NCBI GenBank assembly: GCA_016124945.1 | Contig: WGMT01000005.1 | Coordinates: 1 to 64,000 of the forward strand | Direction: 5' to 3' | DNA: 64,000 bases | Origin: a bacterium | GTDB taxonomy: Bacteria > Chloroflexota > Anaerolineae > Caldilineales > Caldilineaceae | In this document: positions 35,405-45,557 of the stretch, one piece after another | Position numbering within the stretch: position 1 is the first letter of the stretch | Layout of the letters: each line of letters starts with the position of its first letter | The notes under the pieces: model-generated | Database searches by the model: none | What the model was told of the DNA's origin: nothing | The model's input: the letters and a program-made list of their open reading frames with translations, nothing else | Position numbers and translations under genes: made by a program

Positions 35405-37343
35405 ACGGGTTAGCCTCACCAATTTCCGCCAGTACTTTGGCGATCACCGAATTACCTTTTCGCAGGACGACTACCGCAATGTGACTGTGGTTCATGGTGT
35501 AAACGGTGCAGGGAAAACCTCACTGTTCCTTGCCATGAACTGGTGTCTATATGGTGAAGGTGTCGAGAGTATTGGACAGGTCATCAGCAAAGAGGCTGCA
35601 AGCCGGGCTAAAGTGGGTGATACGGTCGAAGCCAAAGTGTCTGTGACCTTCTTGCATGAAGGGCAGCGTATCATTGCCTCACGCCAACTACTTGGGCAGA
35701 AATTGATAGATGGATCAGTTGCTGAAGCGCACAATGCTACAGAATTTGTGATGCTGCGCACCACGATGACGGGTATTTCTACACGAGTTGATAACCCGAT
35801 TGGGGTGATGAACACTGTTCTCCCCAGCAATGTCCGCACCTACTTTTTCTTTGATGGCGAAAAAATTGATAATTTTGCCCGTCAAGAATCTGCTAAAGAG
35901 GTTCAAGACGCTATCTACAAGGTGCTTAGCCTCGAGGTAATGACACGCGCCCGCAGACACTTGGCTGACACAGCGCGTGAATTACGCGGTGAGTTAAAGG
36001 GGCTTGTGAGCGACGAGCTGAAAGACCTGATCGGCCAAGATGCGGATTTGCGCCAACAAGATGAGACGTTGGTTGCACGGCAAGCACAACTGAAAGAGAA
36101 TATCGTTTTGGCGTATCGACATATTGACGAGGTTAACCAACAACTGCGCGACTTTGAAGCCGTACAAGCGCTTCAACGACAATATGATCTGTATACGCGT
36201 GAAATTCAGGAACGTGAGCATGAATTTGAGGCTTTGACTGTGCGTATTCGTGATCTAGCCAGTCAGGGTTATATTTCAGTCGGCCGATCTGCGGTTGAAA
36301 CAGCGCTTAAAATGCTCGATGAGAAGAGGCAGCGAGGCGAAATCCCTAGCAACATACGCCAGCAGTTTATTCAGGACTTACTTGATCATCACATGTGCAT
36401 CTGTGGCAGACCCTTTGCTGAGCACGATGATGCGCATGCTCATTTATTGGGTTTGCTGAACACATCGATCCCTACGTCGCTTGAAGATGATGTGTTGACG
36501 ACAGGCGGATATCTCCGTGCTATTCTTGAACGTTCTACACAACTTCAGACCGATCTTTCCGCAGCCATGCAAGAGAAGGTGCGGATAGAACAGCGGATTA
36601 CGCAGTTATACGGGGAGCGCGACGATATTCAACGCCGAATGAAGGGCTCTAATCAAGCTGAAATTAGCGACTTGGCCAAGCGGCGTGACCAATATCAGGC
36701 CGATATTGATGAGTATAAGGCAGAGCAGATCCGAAATGAGATGATAATCGAAGACGTGCGGAAGTGTATTAAAGAATTAGAAAGAGAGATTGCGCAGGCG
36801 CGTAAGACCGAGTACAGGGAACAGTTGCTCAGTCGCAAGGTAAAGCTTGCACAGGATGCTGCCGATCTTATCGAAACTACATTCACAAAATTTGCTAAAG
36901 CTAAGCGGTTAGAAGTCGAGCGGGAAACAAAGGCAATCTTTGGCGCTCTGGCCTGGAAAGGTGAGCACTTCCAAGACGTGCGACTTTCAGAAGATTATCA
37001 GCTCGAAGTGATTGATCGCTATGGCCTGCCGGCGCGTCCAGATCTTTCCGCCGGTGAACGGCAAGTACTCAGCTTATCATTCATTACTGCGATGGCTAAG
37101 GTAGCGCAACGCGAAGCGCCACTCGTTATTGATACTCCCTTTGGTCGCTTGTCGTCGGCCCATCGAGAAGCAATTACAGCAAACTTGCCAGATTTGGCAC
37201 AGCAACTAGTGCTATTCGTAACAGATGAGGAGTTACGAGATCGAGCACTTGATAATCTGAACCTGCGAATTGGAGCTGAGTATCGCCTAAACTTTGACCC
37301 TAGAACCAGTTGTACAATCATTGAGGAAACCACTAATGCCTAG
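35394..37343 (+). CDS. Second DndD-like SMC/Rad50-type ATPase
   Basis: 649 aa. Walker A HGVNGAGKTS (residues 34-43), long coiled coils with a central MCICGRPF (CxC, zinc-hook-like, about 330-340), then the ABC signature DLSAGERQVLSLSF and Walker B LVIDTPFGRLSS at the C-terminus. It has the same architecture as DndD (42000-44030) but lies on the opposite strand in the effector operon. It would act as a DNA-binding ATPase, perhaps coupling sensing of modification to nuclease action. Overlaps both neighbours. Confidence 0.82.
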   Translation: MRIERVSLTNFRQYFGDHRITFSQDDYRNVTVVHGVNGAGKTSLFLAMNWCLYGEGVESIGQVISKEAASRAKVGDTVEAKVSVTFLHEGQRIIASRQLLGQKLIDGSVAEAHNATEFVMLRTTMTGISTRVDNPIGVMNTVLPSNVRTYFFFDGEKIDNFARQESAKEVQDAIYKVLSLEVMTRARRHLADTARELRGELKGLVSDELKDLIGQDADLRQQDETLVARQAQLKENIVLAYRHIDEVNQQLRDFEAVQALQRQYDLYTREIQEREHEFEALTVRIRDLASQGYISVGRSAVETALKMLDEKRQRGEIPSNIRQQFIQDLLDHHMCICGRPFAEHDDAHAHLLGLLNTSIPTSLEDDVLTTGGYLRAILERSTQLQTDLSAAMQEKVRIEQRITQLYGERDDIQRRMKGSNQAEISDLAKRRDQYQADIDEYKAEQIRNEMIIEDVRKCIKELEREIAQARKTEYREQLLSRKVKLAQDAADLIETTFTKFAKAKRLEVERETKAIFGALAWKGEHFQDVRLSEDYQLEVIDRYGLPARPDLSAGERQVLSLSFITAMAKVAQREAPLVIDTPFGRLSSAHREAITANLPDLAQQLVLFVTDEELRDRALDNLNLRIGAEYRLNFDPRTSCTIIEETTNA

Positions 37344-37761
37344 TACACTGCCACGTTCGTCTGGTAGAGTAAGTATTGATGCCGATTGGCACGAATTATA
37401 TAGGCAGCTTTCAGAAGGGCATGACTCAACTGAAACGCCATTTAGAACCATGAAAGATATTTTCATGATTTCTGTATGTCTCGGTCATCAAAGTGGTGAA
37501 AGGCTACCTTTGAAAGGAAACAAGCGACAGATATTTCACTATACTCAGTATTCTGAACAGACAGATATCCCCATTTTGAAAGCCATAGCATTATCAGCAA
37601 CAGAAGATATTAGCACTATGTCTGACTTTGATAGGGTTGTGGAAATTGCCGAGGAGTATGCAAATGCAGGTATATTGCGGTTACAGTCAGTCCTTAGGAG
37701 TAGAAGTGGCGAATATCTCTGGAATCTAGTAGGACTAGTGAGGCTTGAAAGCAATGACTAA
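37336..37761 (+). CDS. Dnd-associated small protein (protein 4-like)
   Basis: 141 aa from ATG 37336, which overlaps the preceding stop (ATGCCTAG). PFRTMKDIFMISVCLGHQSG and ERLPLKGNKRQIF recall the small family annotated as DNA phosphorothioation-associated protein 4; this match is from memory and moderate. It overlaps the AIPR gene by 8 bp. Biochemical role unknown. Confidence 0.55.
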   Translation: MPSTLPRSSGRVSIDADWHELYRQLSEGHDSTETPFRTMKDIFMISVCLGHQSGERLPLKGNKRQIFHYTQYSEQTDIPILKAIALSATEDISTMSDFDRVVEIAEEYANAGILRLQSVLRSRSGEYLWNLVGLVRLESND

Positions 37762-39502
37762 TCTCCGAACTATACCTAATGAATTTGTGATGCACATTCG
37801 CGAATCAGTACGAACTGTTCAGTCTGAATATCCTCATTCAAACTTGATGGGTGCATTTTCCCAATGGGCGATGAGCTTGGTACTGACAGAATTGGATGAT
37901 GATGACATTTTTTCTTTAGTGTTAGACACTTCAGGACCTAATGCGACATGCATAAATGCGTTCTTCGTAGATGAGAAGAACGGCATATTTTATATCTTCG
38001 TTGGCAAGTACGGACAAGAGCCTCAAGTCTATCCAAGAGATGTCATAGATGAAGTATGTGACTTATACGAAGCGCTGCTTGATGGATCAAAAGAAGTTGA
38101 TTCAGTCTCGAGTGAGTTGCAGGAGAGCGTTAAGCATGGCTTTGAAATAAAGGTATGCTTTTTGCTATTTGGCGAATTTAAAGAAGAATTGGATAACTAC
38201 CTTGATCAGAAAGCTGCCAACCTGAGGAATGTATCCTTCTTGATTTATGATCTATTCGCACTTTATGAGCAGTACATGTTGGTTAACGGTGTTCGTCAAG
38301 AAATTGATGATATTGAATTAGTGCTTCAGTTGCACCGGAGTCAGTCAAATGTGATTCGTATCGCAAACATAGCGCCAGAGGCTATTGTTGCTAACGTAGA
38401 TCTAAGTCAATATGCACAACAAGTACGGAATTACATTCCCAGAATCTTCGATGCAAACGTTAGGAATCCGCTGCGAAACAAAATAAATAAAAAAATGGAA
38501 GAAACCTTACTAGATGAAAATACACGCAAGTACTTCTGGCACTATAACAATGGACTAACTATCTTGGTCTCTGATATCCGTGTAACTGAGGAGAATATAT
38601 GGATTAAAGCACCTACGATTGTGAATGGCTGTCAAACAACAGCAACTATCGCTAGAGTAGTTGAGAAACTTAAGGATCAGTCTGCACAAATTGATCTACC
38701 TTTGTTAGTTCGATTTATTAGGCTGGGCAGAACTAACGAAGATGAAGCAGTCAGAGTCAATATCTCACGGTACACTAATGCTCAGGCTCCAGTAGTTGCT
38801 CCGGACTTCAAATCCAACGATTTGGAACAGGAGACAGTAGCGGCATCCTTTGAAATGCTGAATCCAAGGGTGTTTTACGAGCGAAAACGCGGTCAATGGG
38901 ACATGCTCTCTGGCAAGGAAAAAAAGAGGTATGATAGACACGTTAAAATGGTAGATGTGGCGCAGCGTTGGTATGCTTTTATGCATTCCCCGTCAAGTGC
39001 AATAGTGAACAAAGGCCAGTTATTTCAAGAAGAAGGTACCTATCGTTCTGTCTTCTCTCCACCACTATCTGCAACCGAATACTTAGTAGCGTACTTGCTT
39101 TTCGAACAGTTTGACAAATACCTTGCTACAAAAAAACGGGAGTCAGAAAGAAAAACAGACTTGCTAAGCCAGCTATTTACGAAGTTGGCGCGCGCCCGGA
39201 ACCTGGCATCTGCACATTTGGTGCATCTTGTGCAGAAGTTGTTGACTCGAAAGTACGGGGCTTTCGACTATGAAATTGCGTCGAGTGTTCTTGACAAAGT
39301 TAGGGACCCTGAATGGTTTAGCACATTGACCCCACATCTTGTTACAGTCTTACAACAGTATGACAGGACATTAGACCCCAAATTGCCTTGGTTAAATGCC
39401 CTAAAGCGAGAGGACACAATTAAGGAATTGGATTCCATACTGTCACAGCATCTTGAGACGTATTTGGCTACATTAAAGATAAACGTGCTTGACTATATTT
39501 AG
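37754..39502 (+). CDS. AIPR-family (abortive infection phage resistance) protein
   Basis: 582 aa from ATG 37754. The AIPR core is clear: FWHYNNGLTILVSDIRV, APTIVNGCQTTATIARV, INISRYTNAQAPV-like and SNDLEQE, followed by FYERKRGQW. AIPR proteins are linked to abortive phage infection; their activity is poorly characterised. It is coupled to the preceding gene by overlap and followed 88 bp later by the HEPN-like gene. In this position it looks like an effector working with the Dnd marks, an arrangement I do not know as described. Confidence 0.82.
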   Translation: MTNLRTIPNEFVMHIRESVRTVQSEYPHSNLMGAFSQWAMSLVLTELDDDDIFSLVLDTSGPNATCINAFFVDEKNGIFYIFVGKYGQEPQVYPRDVIDEVCDLYEALLDGSKEVDSVSSELQESVKHGFEIKVCFLLFGEFKEELDNYLDQKAANLRNVSFLIYDLFALYEQYMLVNGVRQEIDDIELVLQLHRSQSNVIRIANIAPEAIVANVDLSQYAQQVRNYIPRIFDANVRNPLRNKINKKMEETLLDENTRKYFWHYNNGLTILVSDIRVTEENIWIKAPTIVNGCQTTATIARVVEKLKDQSAQIDLPLLVRFIRLGRTNEDEAVRVNISRYTNAQAPVVAPDFKSNDLEQETVAASFEMLNPRVFYERKRGQWDMLSGKEKKRYDRHVKMVDVAQRWYAFMHSPSSAIVNKGQLFQEEGTYRSVFSPPLSATEYLVAYLLFEQFDKYLATKKRESERKTDLLSQLFTKLARARNLASAHLVHLVQKLLTRKYGAFDYEIASSVLDKVRDPEWFSTLTPHLVTVLQQYDRTLDPKLPWLNALKREDTIKELDSILSQHLETYLATLKINVLDYI

Positions 39503-39590
39503 GGATTGTCGTTTAGCTGTCTGTCTGGCTATAACACCTAAAAGCATCTGCGTAACTGGAATAGGCAGTATTGAACGTAAGGTGGATTTG

Positions 39591-40442
39591 ATGGTAGATT
39601 CAAACGTTTTGCAACATACACAAGAGTATGAAGAGTTCCTGTCAAACTTGGATAAACTTATACAGTTTGTTCAGTTTTCAAAGTCTTTAGATCCTGATGC
39701 GACTGCTGTTAAGAATTATCGAACCTCCTATGTAGAAGATGCAAAGTCTTTGGTTTTAGAGAGGGCTAAGGAAAAAGTCTTACTTTCAAATCCTTTGCTA
39801 GTGGAGAATCCTGCAAAACTAGCCTCAGTGATATCAGAAACTCAGGCAGAAGTGGAGGAAGAAGTATGGGCTGAACGCCTGTCGAAATATCACTCGCTCC
39901 GCAATGAGCTGACAGTTGTGCAGTTTGTCACCATTGTAGAGGTTTATATTTATTGTCTATTCAAGCTACTGTTTAAACGCCAACCCCAACTCATGAAAAA
40001 CGAGTTTACAAATGATCATCAAATGCGATATAAGGAACTTATTGCTTATGAATCAATTGATGATCTACATGAACAAATAACTGAGCGAATCACTAAACAG
40101 TTGATGAACAAGTCAATTGCAAATATGCTGAAAGCTATTCAAAAGTACTGCCCAAAGCACGTGACACTAACAGAAGAAGACTCAAAGGCGTTTTCTTATT
40201 TTTGGGATATGCGCAACCTTATTGTCCATAAGGGCGGTATAGTTGATGAAACTTTTGCTTCTAACTATTCACAAACGAAAGGAGCTAGTTTACAGCTTGA
40301 GGATTCTTCTATTGAACAACAACGCATCAAACTTTGTGTCGTGCTAGAAAAACTAGACGAAGGAGTCTACATGAGATTAGCAAAGAATGGAACTATGTCT
40401 GCTCTGTCCGTAGAAACCCTGTCGTCTGGAAGTTCTGACTAA
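39591..40442 (+). CDS. HEPN-like protein, possible RNase effector
   Basis: 283 aa from ATG 39591 (AAGGTGG five bases upstream); a longer frame upstream is not supported. The C-terminal FWDMRNLIVHKGG contains the R-N-x3-H motif of HEPN domains and is preceded by helices typical of MAE_28990/RiboL-PSP-type HEPN proteins. HEPN proteins in defence loci are often RNases. It ends overlapping the convergent dndA gene by 4 bp. Confidence 0.65.
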   Translation: MVDSNVLQHTQEYEEFLSNLDKLIQFVQFSKSLDPDATAVKNYRTSYVEDAKSLVLERAKEKVLLSNPLLVENPAKLASVISETQAEVEEEVWAERLSKYHSLRNELTVVQFVTIVEVYIYCLFKLLFKRQPQLMKNEFTNDHQMRYKELIAYESIDDLHEQITERITKQLMNKSIANMLKAIQKYCPKHVTLTEEDSKAFSYFWDMRNLIVHKGGIVDETFASNYSQTKGASLQLEDSSIEQQRIKLCVVLEKLDEGVYMRLAKNGTMSALSVETLSSGSSD

Positions 40443-41605
40443 ACTACAAGGCTTTGAATACGCTTTGCAGACTGAATAATACTAGTAACTGCAAATTTGA
40501 TGTCCTCGGGTGAGTTACTGCGGCCGACGCTGATCCGTATTGCACTGTGTGCTCGTTCGGGAGAAAATCCAAGGGCTGAGATAACATGTGATGGTTCAAC
40601 TGAAGCAGAAGTACATGCTGAGCCAGTTGATATTGCTACATTCTTTAACTGAACTACTAGAGACTTGCTTTCTACACCCTCAATAGAGATGTTTAGATTA
40701 TGTGGAAGTCGCTTAACTGGGTGTCCGTTCATGTGTACCGAACCAAGCTGATCTGTTATCTCCGTTAACATTTTGCGGGTCCATACTTCGAATCTAGCTG
40801 CATCGCTCTTCATCTGAGCGGCAGCAATCTCATATGCCTTGCCCATCCCTACGATGCCTGGCACATTGAGTGTACCAGACCGCAAACCGATCTCATGCCC
40901 ACCTCCGTAAATCACTGGTGCTAACTTCACCCGCGGGTTACGGCGTCGTACGTACAGTCCACCAACCCCCTTGGGTCCATAAACTTTATGTGCAGAAAAC
41001 GACAGGATGTTGATGTTCATCTCCTCGACATCAACGGGTACATGTCCCAGTGCTTGAGCGGCGTCTGTATGGAATAGAACATCATGTTCACGCGCAATGG
41101 TACCGATTTCCTTGACTGGGGCAATCGTACCTATCTCGTTGTTCGCAAACATGATTGAAATCAGAATGGTCCGTAGTGTAATGGCTTTTCGTAGTTCATC
41201 CAGATCCACGATCCCGTATTGGTCCACCGGCAAGTAGGTTACTCGTTTCCCCATCTGTTCCAGTCGATGACAGCAATCTAATACAGCCTTGTGTTCAGTG
41301 ACGCAGGTAATGATGTGATCACCTTTATCTGCATAGCGTTCGGCTACACCGAACAAGGCGATGTTGTCCGACTCGGTCGCTCCACTGGTAAAGATGATCT
41401 CTTTTGATTCTCTGGCATTGAGGATGCGGCGGCACTGTTCGCGCGCCACTTCCACGGCCTGCTGTGCCATGTGACCGGCGTCGTGGTCGATACTGGCGGC
41501 ATTCCCATAAATCTCTGTGAAGTAAGGCAACATTGCTTCAAGTACGCGAGGATCGACGGGCGTTGTGGCGTTGTGATCCAAGTAGATGTATGGCGATGCA
41601 CTCAT
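40439..41605 (-). CDS. dndA: Cysteine desulfurase of the Dnd system (DndA/IscS-like)
   Basis: 388 aa PLP enzyme. Signature segments: YLDHNATTPVD at the N-terminus, SAHKVYGPKG with the PLP Lys, and STGSACTSASVEP with the catalytic Cys. It releases sulfur from cysteine for DndC. It is the last gene of the dndBCDE-A operon, overlapping dndE by 4 bp, and its 3' end overlaps the convergent HEPN gene by 4 bp. Confidence 0.93.
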   Translation of the reverse strand: MSASPYIYLDHNATTPVDPRVLEAMLPYFTEIYGNAASIDHDAGHMAQQAVEVAREQCRRILNARESKEIIFTSGATESDNIALFGVAERYADKGDHIITCVTEHKAVLDCCHRLEQMGKRVTYLPVDQYGIVDLDELRKAITLRTILISIMFANNEIGTIAPVKEIGTIAREHDVLFHTDAAQALGHVPVDVEEMNINILSFSAHKVYGPKGVGGLYVRRRNPRVKLAPVIYGGGHEIGLRSGTLNVPGIVGMGKAYEIAAAQMKSDAARFEVWTRKMLTEITDQLGSVHMNGHPVKRLPHNLNISIEGVESKSLVVQLKNVAISTGSACTSASVEPSHVISALGFSPERAHSAIRISVGRSNSPEDIKFAVTSIIQSAKRIQSLVV

Positions 41606-42003
41606 GTGTTTTCTTCCTCGTCGGCAAACTCAATGACTACATCCTGCACCAATCGACAAAGATCGCCTAGATGTTTCATGCGTCCATTCAGAATCAGTAC
41701 CCCGCGGTTAACGTGCGCCCGAAACTGATTCTCAAGTTCTGTCTCCAAATCCAGCTTATCAAATGCACAGCGTTCGCGCAGTAAAGCAACAAAGTAATCA
41801 TCCCATTCGCCCGTAAGCGTGTACCGGTTGATTTCGCGATCACTATCTGTTGGGTAATCTGCCGGATTGGGTACGGTCGGATCATTTAACGAAAGATTGA
41901 AGCCCAACCGGCACAAGTAGTTCGGATTCAGACCGGTCTTGGCCTTCATTTGCATCAGGCGCTGATCCACCTCTTCACAGACACGTAATCTCGTGAGTTT
42001 CAT
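41602..42003 (-). CDS. dndE: DNA sulfur modification protein DndE
   Basis: 133 aa. The start MKLTRLRVCEEVDQRLMQMK and the segment GLNPNYLCRLGFNLSL match DndE, a small DNA-binding protein (nicked-DNA binding has been reported) needed for phosphorothioation. ATGA overlaps with dndD and dndA place it in the operon. Confidence 0.9.
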   Translation of the reverse strand: MKLTRLRVCEEVDQRLMQMKAKTGLNPNYLCRLGFNLSLNDPTVPNPADYPTDSDREINRYTLTGEWDDYFVALLRERCAFDKLDLETELENQFRAHVNRGVLILNGRMKHLGDLCRLVQDVVIEFADEEENT

Positions 42004-44030
42004 ACTGCAATCTCCGAAATCTTTGCCTTGAGATAACCATCATCTACGCGGGTACGAGAATGTTCTGATTCAAAGTTGAGCGTATATGCATGGGATACAT
42101 AAGGTGACAGGTACTCATACGCTTCTTCGTCCAACTCAGTATCAGTTGAGAGCAAAACCAACTGATTGGCAGCCTGGGGGAAGAATTGCATCAACAGTGA
42201 CCTGCGATGATCACTATCCAACCGCCCCATAGGTGTATCGACAATAATAGGTAGGTTCCGGCCCGAGACAGAACGGAGCGCCCACAAAAGCGCCATCGCA
42301 TAGAGTTGCTTCTCTCCGGCAGATAGACTGGATTTGGGAAGCTCTCTCCGATTTTGTCCGTAAAGCCGTACAATGAAGCGCTTAGGATCGACCTGTACTT
42401 CCTGTACAAGCATCTGCTTGCGTGAAAGTAAGTTGAAGTAATGGGCCACTCGCTCTTCAAGCTCCTTCAGCTTAGTTACCGTAATTTGAGCGAGGTATTC
42501 GTCCAAGATCACCTGCACTTTAGCAGCCCGTTGTACACGAAGATCGACATCCCCCGCATCGGCCAATCGTTGCCATGCTCGTTTTCGCTTGCGATCCAGA
42601 TCGGCAAGCTGATATTCAAACCGGGCAAGTTCCTCGTCTTTTTGCCGGATCTGTTCCTGTAATTTGCCCTTCTTTTCCGAAAGACGATGAAACTGCTCTA
42701 TCAGAGGGTTGGCGATTTCATCTTCAGGTATCTGCTTTAGCGACTGTTGCAGTTGAGATCGCTCAGCTTCTAGCTGTTCCAGGCGTGTGTTTAGGAACTC
42801 TGTTTGCTTTGGAACTTCGCGAAGGACCCGCTGAATCCACCGGAATAGAGTCTCCCTCTGCTGAGCCGAAACAGGATGAATTGTTGCTATGTTGCTGTTG
42901 GGCTGTTGCGGCTCCAATATATGTCCAACTTGCTTGATGATGGCTAACCAAGTCGTGGGCGAAAGAGGTTCATCTAATGACTGTCGAAACTCTACACTGC
43001 CCAGGCTCTGCTCAATTTCTTCAGCTTTCTGCCGTTGGATGTCGTAGCTAATGCGTTCTTCATCAAACCTTGCTTCGGTTTCAAGCCGCTTCTTCAGGCG
43101 CATACTCCACTGTGGACTGAGGGCAAATGGTAGTAGTTCACCTACTAGTTCACGGAGGGTTGCGGAAATTTGCTCAATATCCTGGTTGACATCGCGCAAA
43201 CGCTCTTCTGTTCTTGTGCGATTTTCGACGAAAATCGCACCTTCCCGAAGCAGGTCCTGACGCGCACGCTCGATCTGGCTTTTGGTCATATCCAACTGTG
43301 AGATAAAACCAGCTCGATCCTGCTTCTTTTCCCCATACACTTCCTGCAAAGTTCGATAGGCACTGTCCGTCTCATCTGCCTCACGTTGAAGTTCAGACCG
43401 TTCCGGCAACTCTTCCTGTTTTAGATAAAGAGCTAGATCTGCCTTTAGTCGATTGATTAGATCTAGATTAAGCAGGCCATTGATTGCACTTGCTAGAGAT
43501 GAGCTTTCTGTGTCGTCATCTGCAAGAGACTGAATTTGTTCCCCATCGAAGAAGAAGAGATCCGCAACTCCAGGCGGAATCAAATCACGCAGGAAGTCAC
43601 TCCAATGCTCCGGCAGAATGTCCGTTAAGATACTGCCATCCTTATAGATCGATACATCTTCGCGCAACAACGAACCATCGAAGTTCCAGGCCCTTACTGC
43701 ATCATAGTGACTCCTAACACCAGCGTGCACATGTTCAAACATCAATCCTATGCGAGTGCTACGGGCTGGTAAGGTTTCCTTTGAACCTTTGTGCATCCGC
43801 TGTTCAATATATGTTTCGTAGTCCACACGACGAATGCGGGGACCAAGGGCGCTTCGCCCATACAAACAAAGCCGAATCGCTTCAAGGATGGTCGTTTTCC
43901 CCGCGCCGTTCTTGCCGCCGAATATGACAAGCGGCAGCATCTGCCCGTTAACGACTCTAGGGCGCAGATCAAATTCATTGACACCCTGATAGACGCCAAA
44001 ATCTGTGATAGTGAGGCGCGTGAAAATCAT
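42000..44030 (-). CDS. dndD: DNA sulfur modification ATPase DndD
   Basis: 676 aa SMC-like ATPase. Walker A GGKNGAGKTT (residues 38-47), long coiled coils (about 200-500), the signature SLSAGEKQLYAMALLWAL and Walker B IIVDTPMGRLD. DndD supplies DNA-structure-altering ATPase activity for sulfur insertion. Overlaps dndC and dndE by 4 bp each. Confidence 0.95.
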   Translation of the reverse strand: MIFTRLTITDFGVYQGVNEFDLRPRVVNGQMLPLVIFGGKNGAGKTTILEAIRLCLYGRSALGPRIRRVDYETYIEQRMHKGSKETLPARSTRIGLMFEHVHAGVRSHYDAVRAWNFDGSLLREDVSIYKDGSILTDILPEHWSDFLRDLIPPGVADLFFFDGEQIQSLADDDTESSSLASAINGLLNLDLINRLKADLALYLKQEELPERSELQREADETDSAYRTLQEVYGEKKQDRAGFISQLDMTKSQIERARQDLLREGAIFVENRTRTEERLRDVNQDIEQISATLRELVGELLPFALSPQWSMRLKKRLETEARFDEERISYDIQRQKAEEIEQSLGSVEFRQSLDEPLSPTTWLAIIKQVGHILEPQQPNSNIATIHPVSAQQRETLFRWIQRVLREVPKQTEFLNTRLEQLEAERSQLQQSLKQIPEDEIANPLIEQFHRLSEKKGKLQEQIRQKDEELARFEYQLADLDRKRKRAWQRLADAGDVDLRVQRAAKVQVILDEYLAQITVTKLKELEERVAHYFNLLSRKQMLVQEVQVDPKRFIVRLYGQNRRELPKSSLSAGEKQLYAMALLWALRSVSGRNLPIIVDTPMGRLDSDHRRSLLMQFFPQAANQLVLLSTDTELDEEAYEYLSPYVSHAYTLNFESEHSRTRVDDGYLKAKISEIAV

Positions 44031-45556
44031 TCTAGCTCGACCTCATCATCGTTGAATGTCAATGGGAGGTTATAGGTCTCGATAATGGTGGCCTCATCTC
44101 GCCATTCTTCGCGCAAAACTTCATTAATACGTTGAAAGATTCCAGCGCGTCGATGCATCCCTTGCATCTGTCGTTCCTGTTCCATGAGGCGCGCAACAAG
44201 GTCCGTAGGAAGATCATGTTGCTGGCAAACTTCGTTAAGTAACTGGTACTCTTGACCTGAAAATGCGCCAATGTCATCGTGCAACCACTCAAGATGTTGC
44301 TGCGTGACTTTGTAGTATATTTGTGGAACTGAATCTTCCCAATCCTGGCGTTCTGTACGCCACAAGCGACGAATCTCATGTAGCTCTGCTTCTGTGATCA
44401 ACTCCTGTTTGGGATCGGGTCCATGCTTTCTGACTTCATTCTGTGTCTGAAGCAAGCGACGAAGCATCTCTTTGCAAAAATCGAGCTTATAAGGACCACG
44501 GATCAGCTTGGGATCTTTGACGGCTTCTCCGGTTTCGTCCTCGTACTGTTCGATGTTGCGTAGTCCGCGTAGTGTCTTGCCGTCAGATGCTTGAGCTTGA
44601 ATTAAGACTTCACCAGTTCTGCGTTTGTGCTCTCGATAAAGATACTTTTTAGCTGGATCTTGTGTTTCAGTTAGCCAGTCACGGAATTCTAGCAGAGGCA
44701 GCATCCACTCTTCGCCGCTATCGATCATTGCTTCCATCGACTTGTCTCTGGTGACCACGGTGCATGTCCAACAGCCAAATCGACTGTTTCCACAAGAGGG
44801 TGTCTTATCATCAACCACCAGTGGGCATTCACCAGATTGAGCACTTCGGTACATGGCAGCAAGATCTCGATTGTTGCTTCCCCACGGTGAAGAGACTTGC
44901 AAAAGGTAGGTCCAGACATCGTCTGTTGTGAAATCTTCAATAGGGGTATAAACATATGCTCTGGTTAAAATATGATGCCTGCCCAGACGGCTTCCTGTAA
45001 TATGTCCTCTCTTGTCTGACATCACCTGAGCCCGGCTTGCACTCTCGCTCTTACGACCACCAAGCACCATCACAACTTCACCGAATTCAGCAGCACGATC
45101 CAGGATAAACTTATTCGCTGGCCGAATCTTCATGCGTTCAGTACACCAACGAAATCGCTGGTTCGGTGCTGGATACCCGCGACCAATCAAATTTACCCAA
45201 AATGTATCCGTAACCTGCGGAATCACTTTGTGCGCTTCAAAAGGAAGACCTTGCTGTTTTGCGGCATCATTCATCCGCCGCAATGTGGCAGTGAGGTGAT
45301 CTACGATTACAGGTGTTTCAACCAAAGTATCAGAGGCGATGATGTAGACTGGAACTTTCCGTTCTTCTGGTGGTAGTGCGGAAAGCGCATACCATACCAA
45401 TTGAACAGTTGCAGTTGAGTCCTTGCCACCGCTATAGCCAATTACCCAAGGTAGCTTTGTTGATCGATAGACTTCACGAATTTCGTCATAGATATCATTG
45501 ATTGAACGTGTATCAAAAATTGACTGATTTTCGCCTGGAAGCCCAATTCGATTCAT
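44027..45556 (-). CDS. dndC: DNA sulfur modification protein DndC (PP-loop, Fe-S)
   Basis: 509 aa. PP-loop YSGGKDST (residues 41-48) for adenylating the DNA backbone; four Cys in CPLVVDDKTPSCGNSRFGCW followed by TC, the iron-sulfur ligands typical of DndC. It uses sulfur from the desulfurase to replace a non-bridging oxygen in DNA. It starts one base after the dndB stop. Confidence 0.96.
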   Translation of the reverse strand: MNRIGLPGENQSIFDTRSINDIYDEIREVYRSTKLPWVIGYSGGKDSTATVQLVWYALSALPPEERKVPVYIIASDTLVETPVIVDHLTATLRRMNDAAKQQGLPFEAHKVIPQVTDTFWVNLIGRGYPAPNQRFRWCTERMKIRPANKFILDRAAEFGEVVMVLGGRKSESASRAQVMSDKRGHITGSRLGRHHILTRAYVYTPIEDFTTDDVWTYLLQVSSPWGSNNRDLAAMYRSAQSGECPLVVDDKTPSCGNSRFGCWTCTVVTRDKSMEAMIDSGEEWMLPLLEFRDWLTETQDPAKKYLYREHKRRTGEVLIQAQASDGKTLRGLRNIEQYEDETGEAVKDPKLIRGPYKLDFCKEMLRRLLQTQNEVRKHGPDPKQELITEAELHEIRRLWRTERQDWEDSVPQIYYKVTQQHLEWLHDDIGAFSGQEYQLLNEVCQQHDLPTDLVARLMEQERQMQGMHRRAGIFQRINEVLREEWRDEATIIETYNLPLTFNDDEVELE

Positions 45557-45557
45557 G

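Noticed and set aside
32697..40442. Canonical dptFGH restriction genes
   Set aside because: No DptF, DptG or DptH-like protein recognised; the helicase has a PLD domain and the neighbours are AIPR and HEPN-like.
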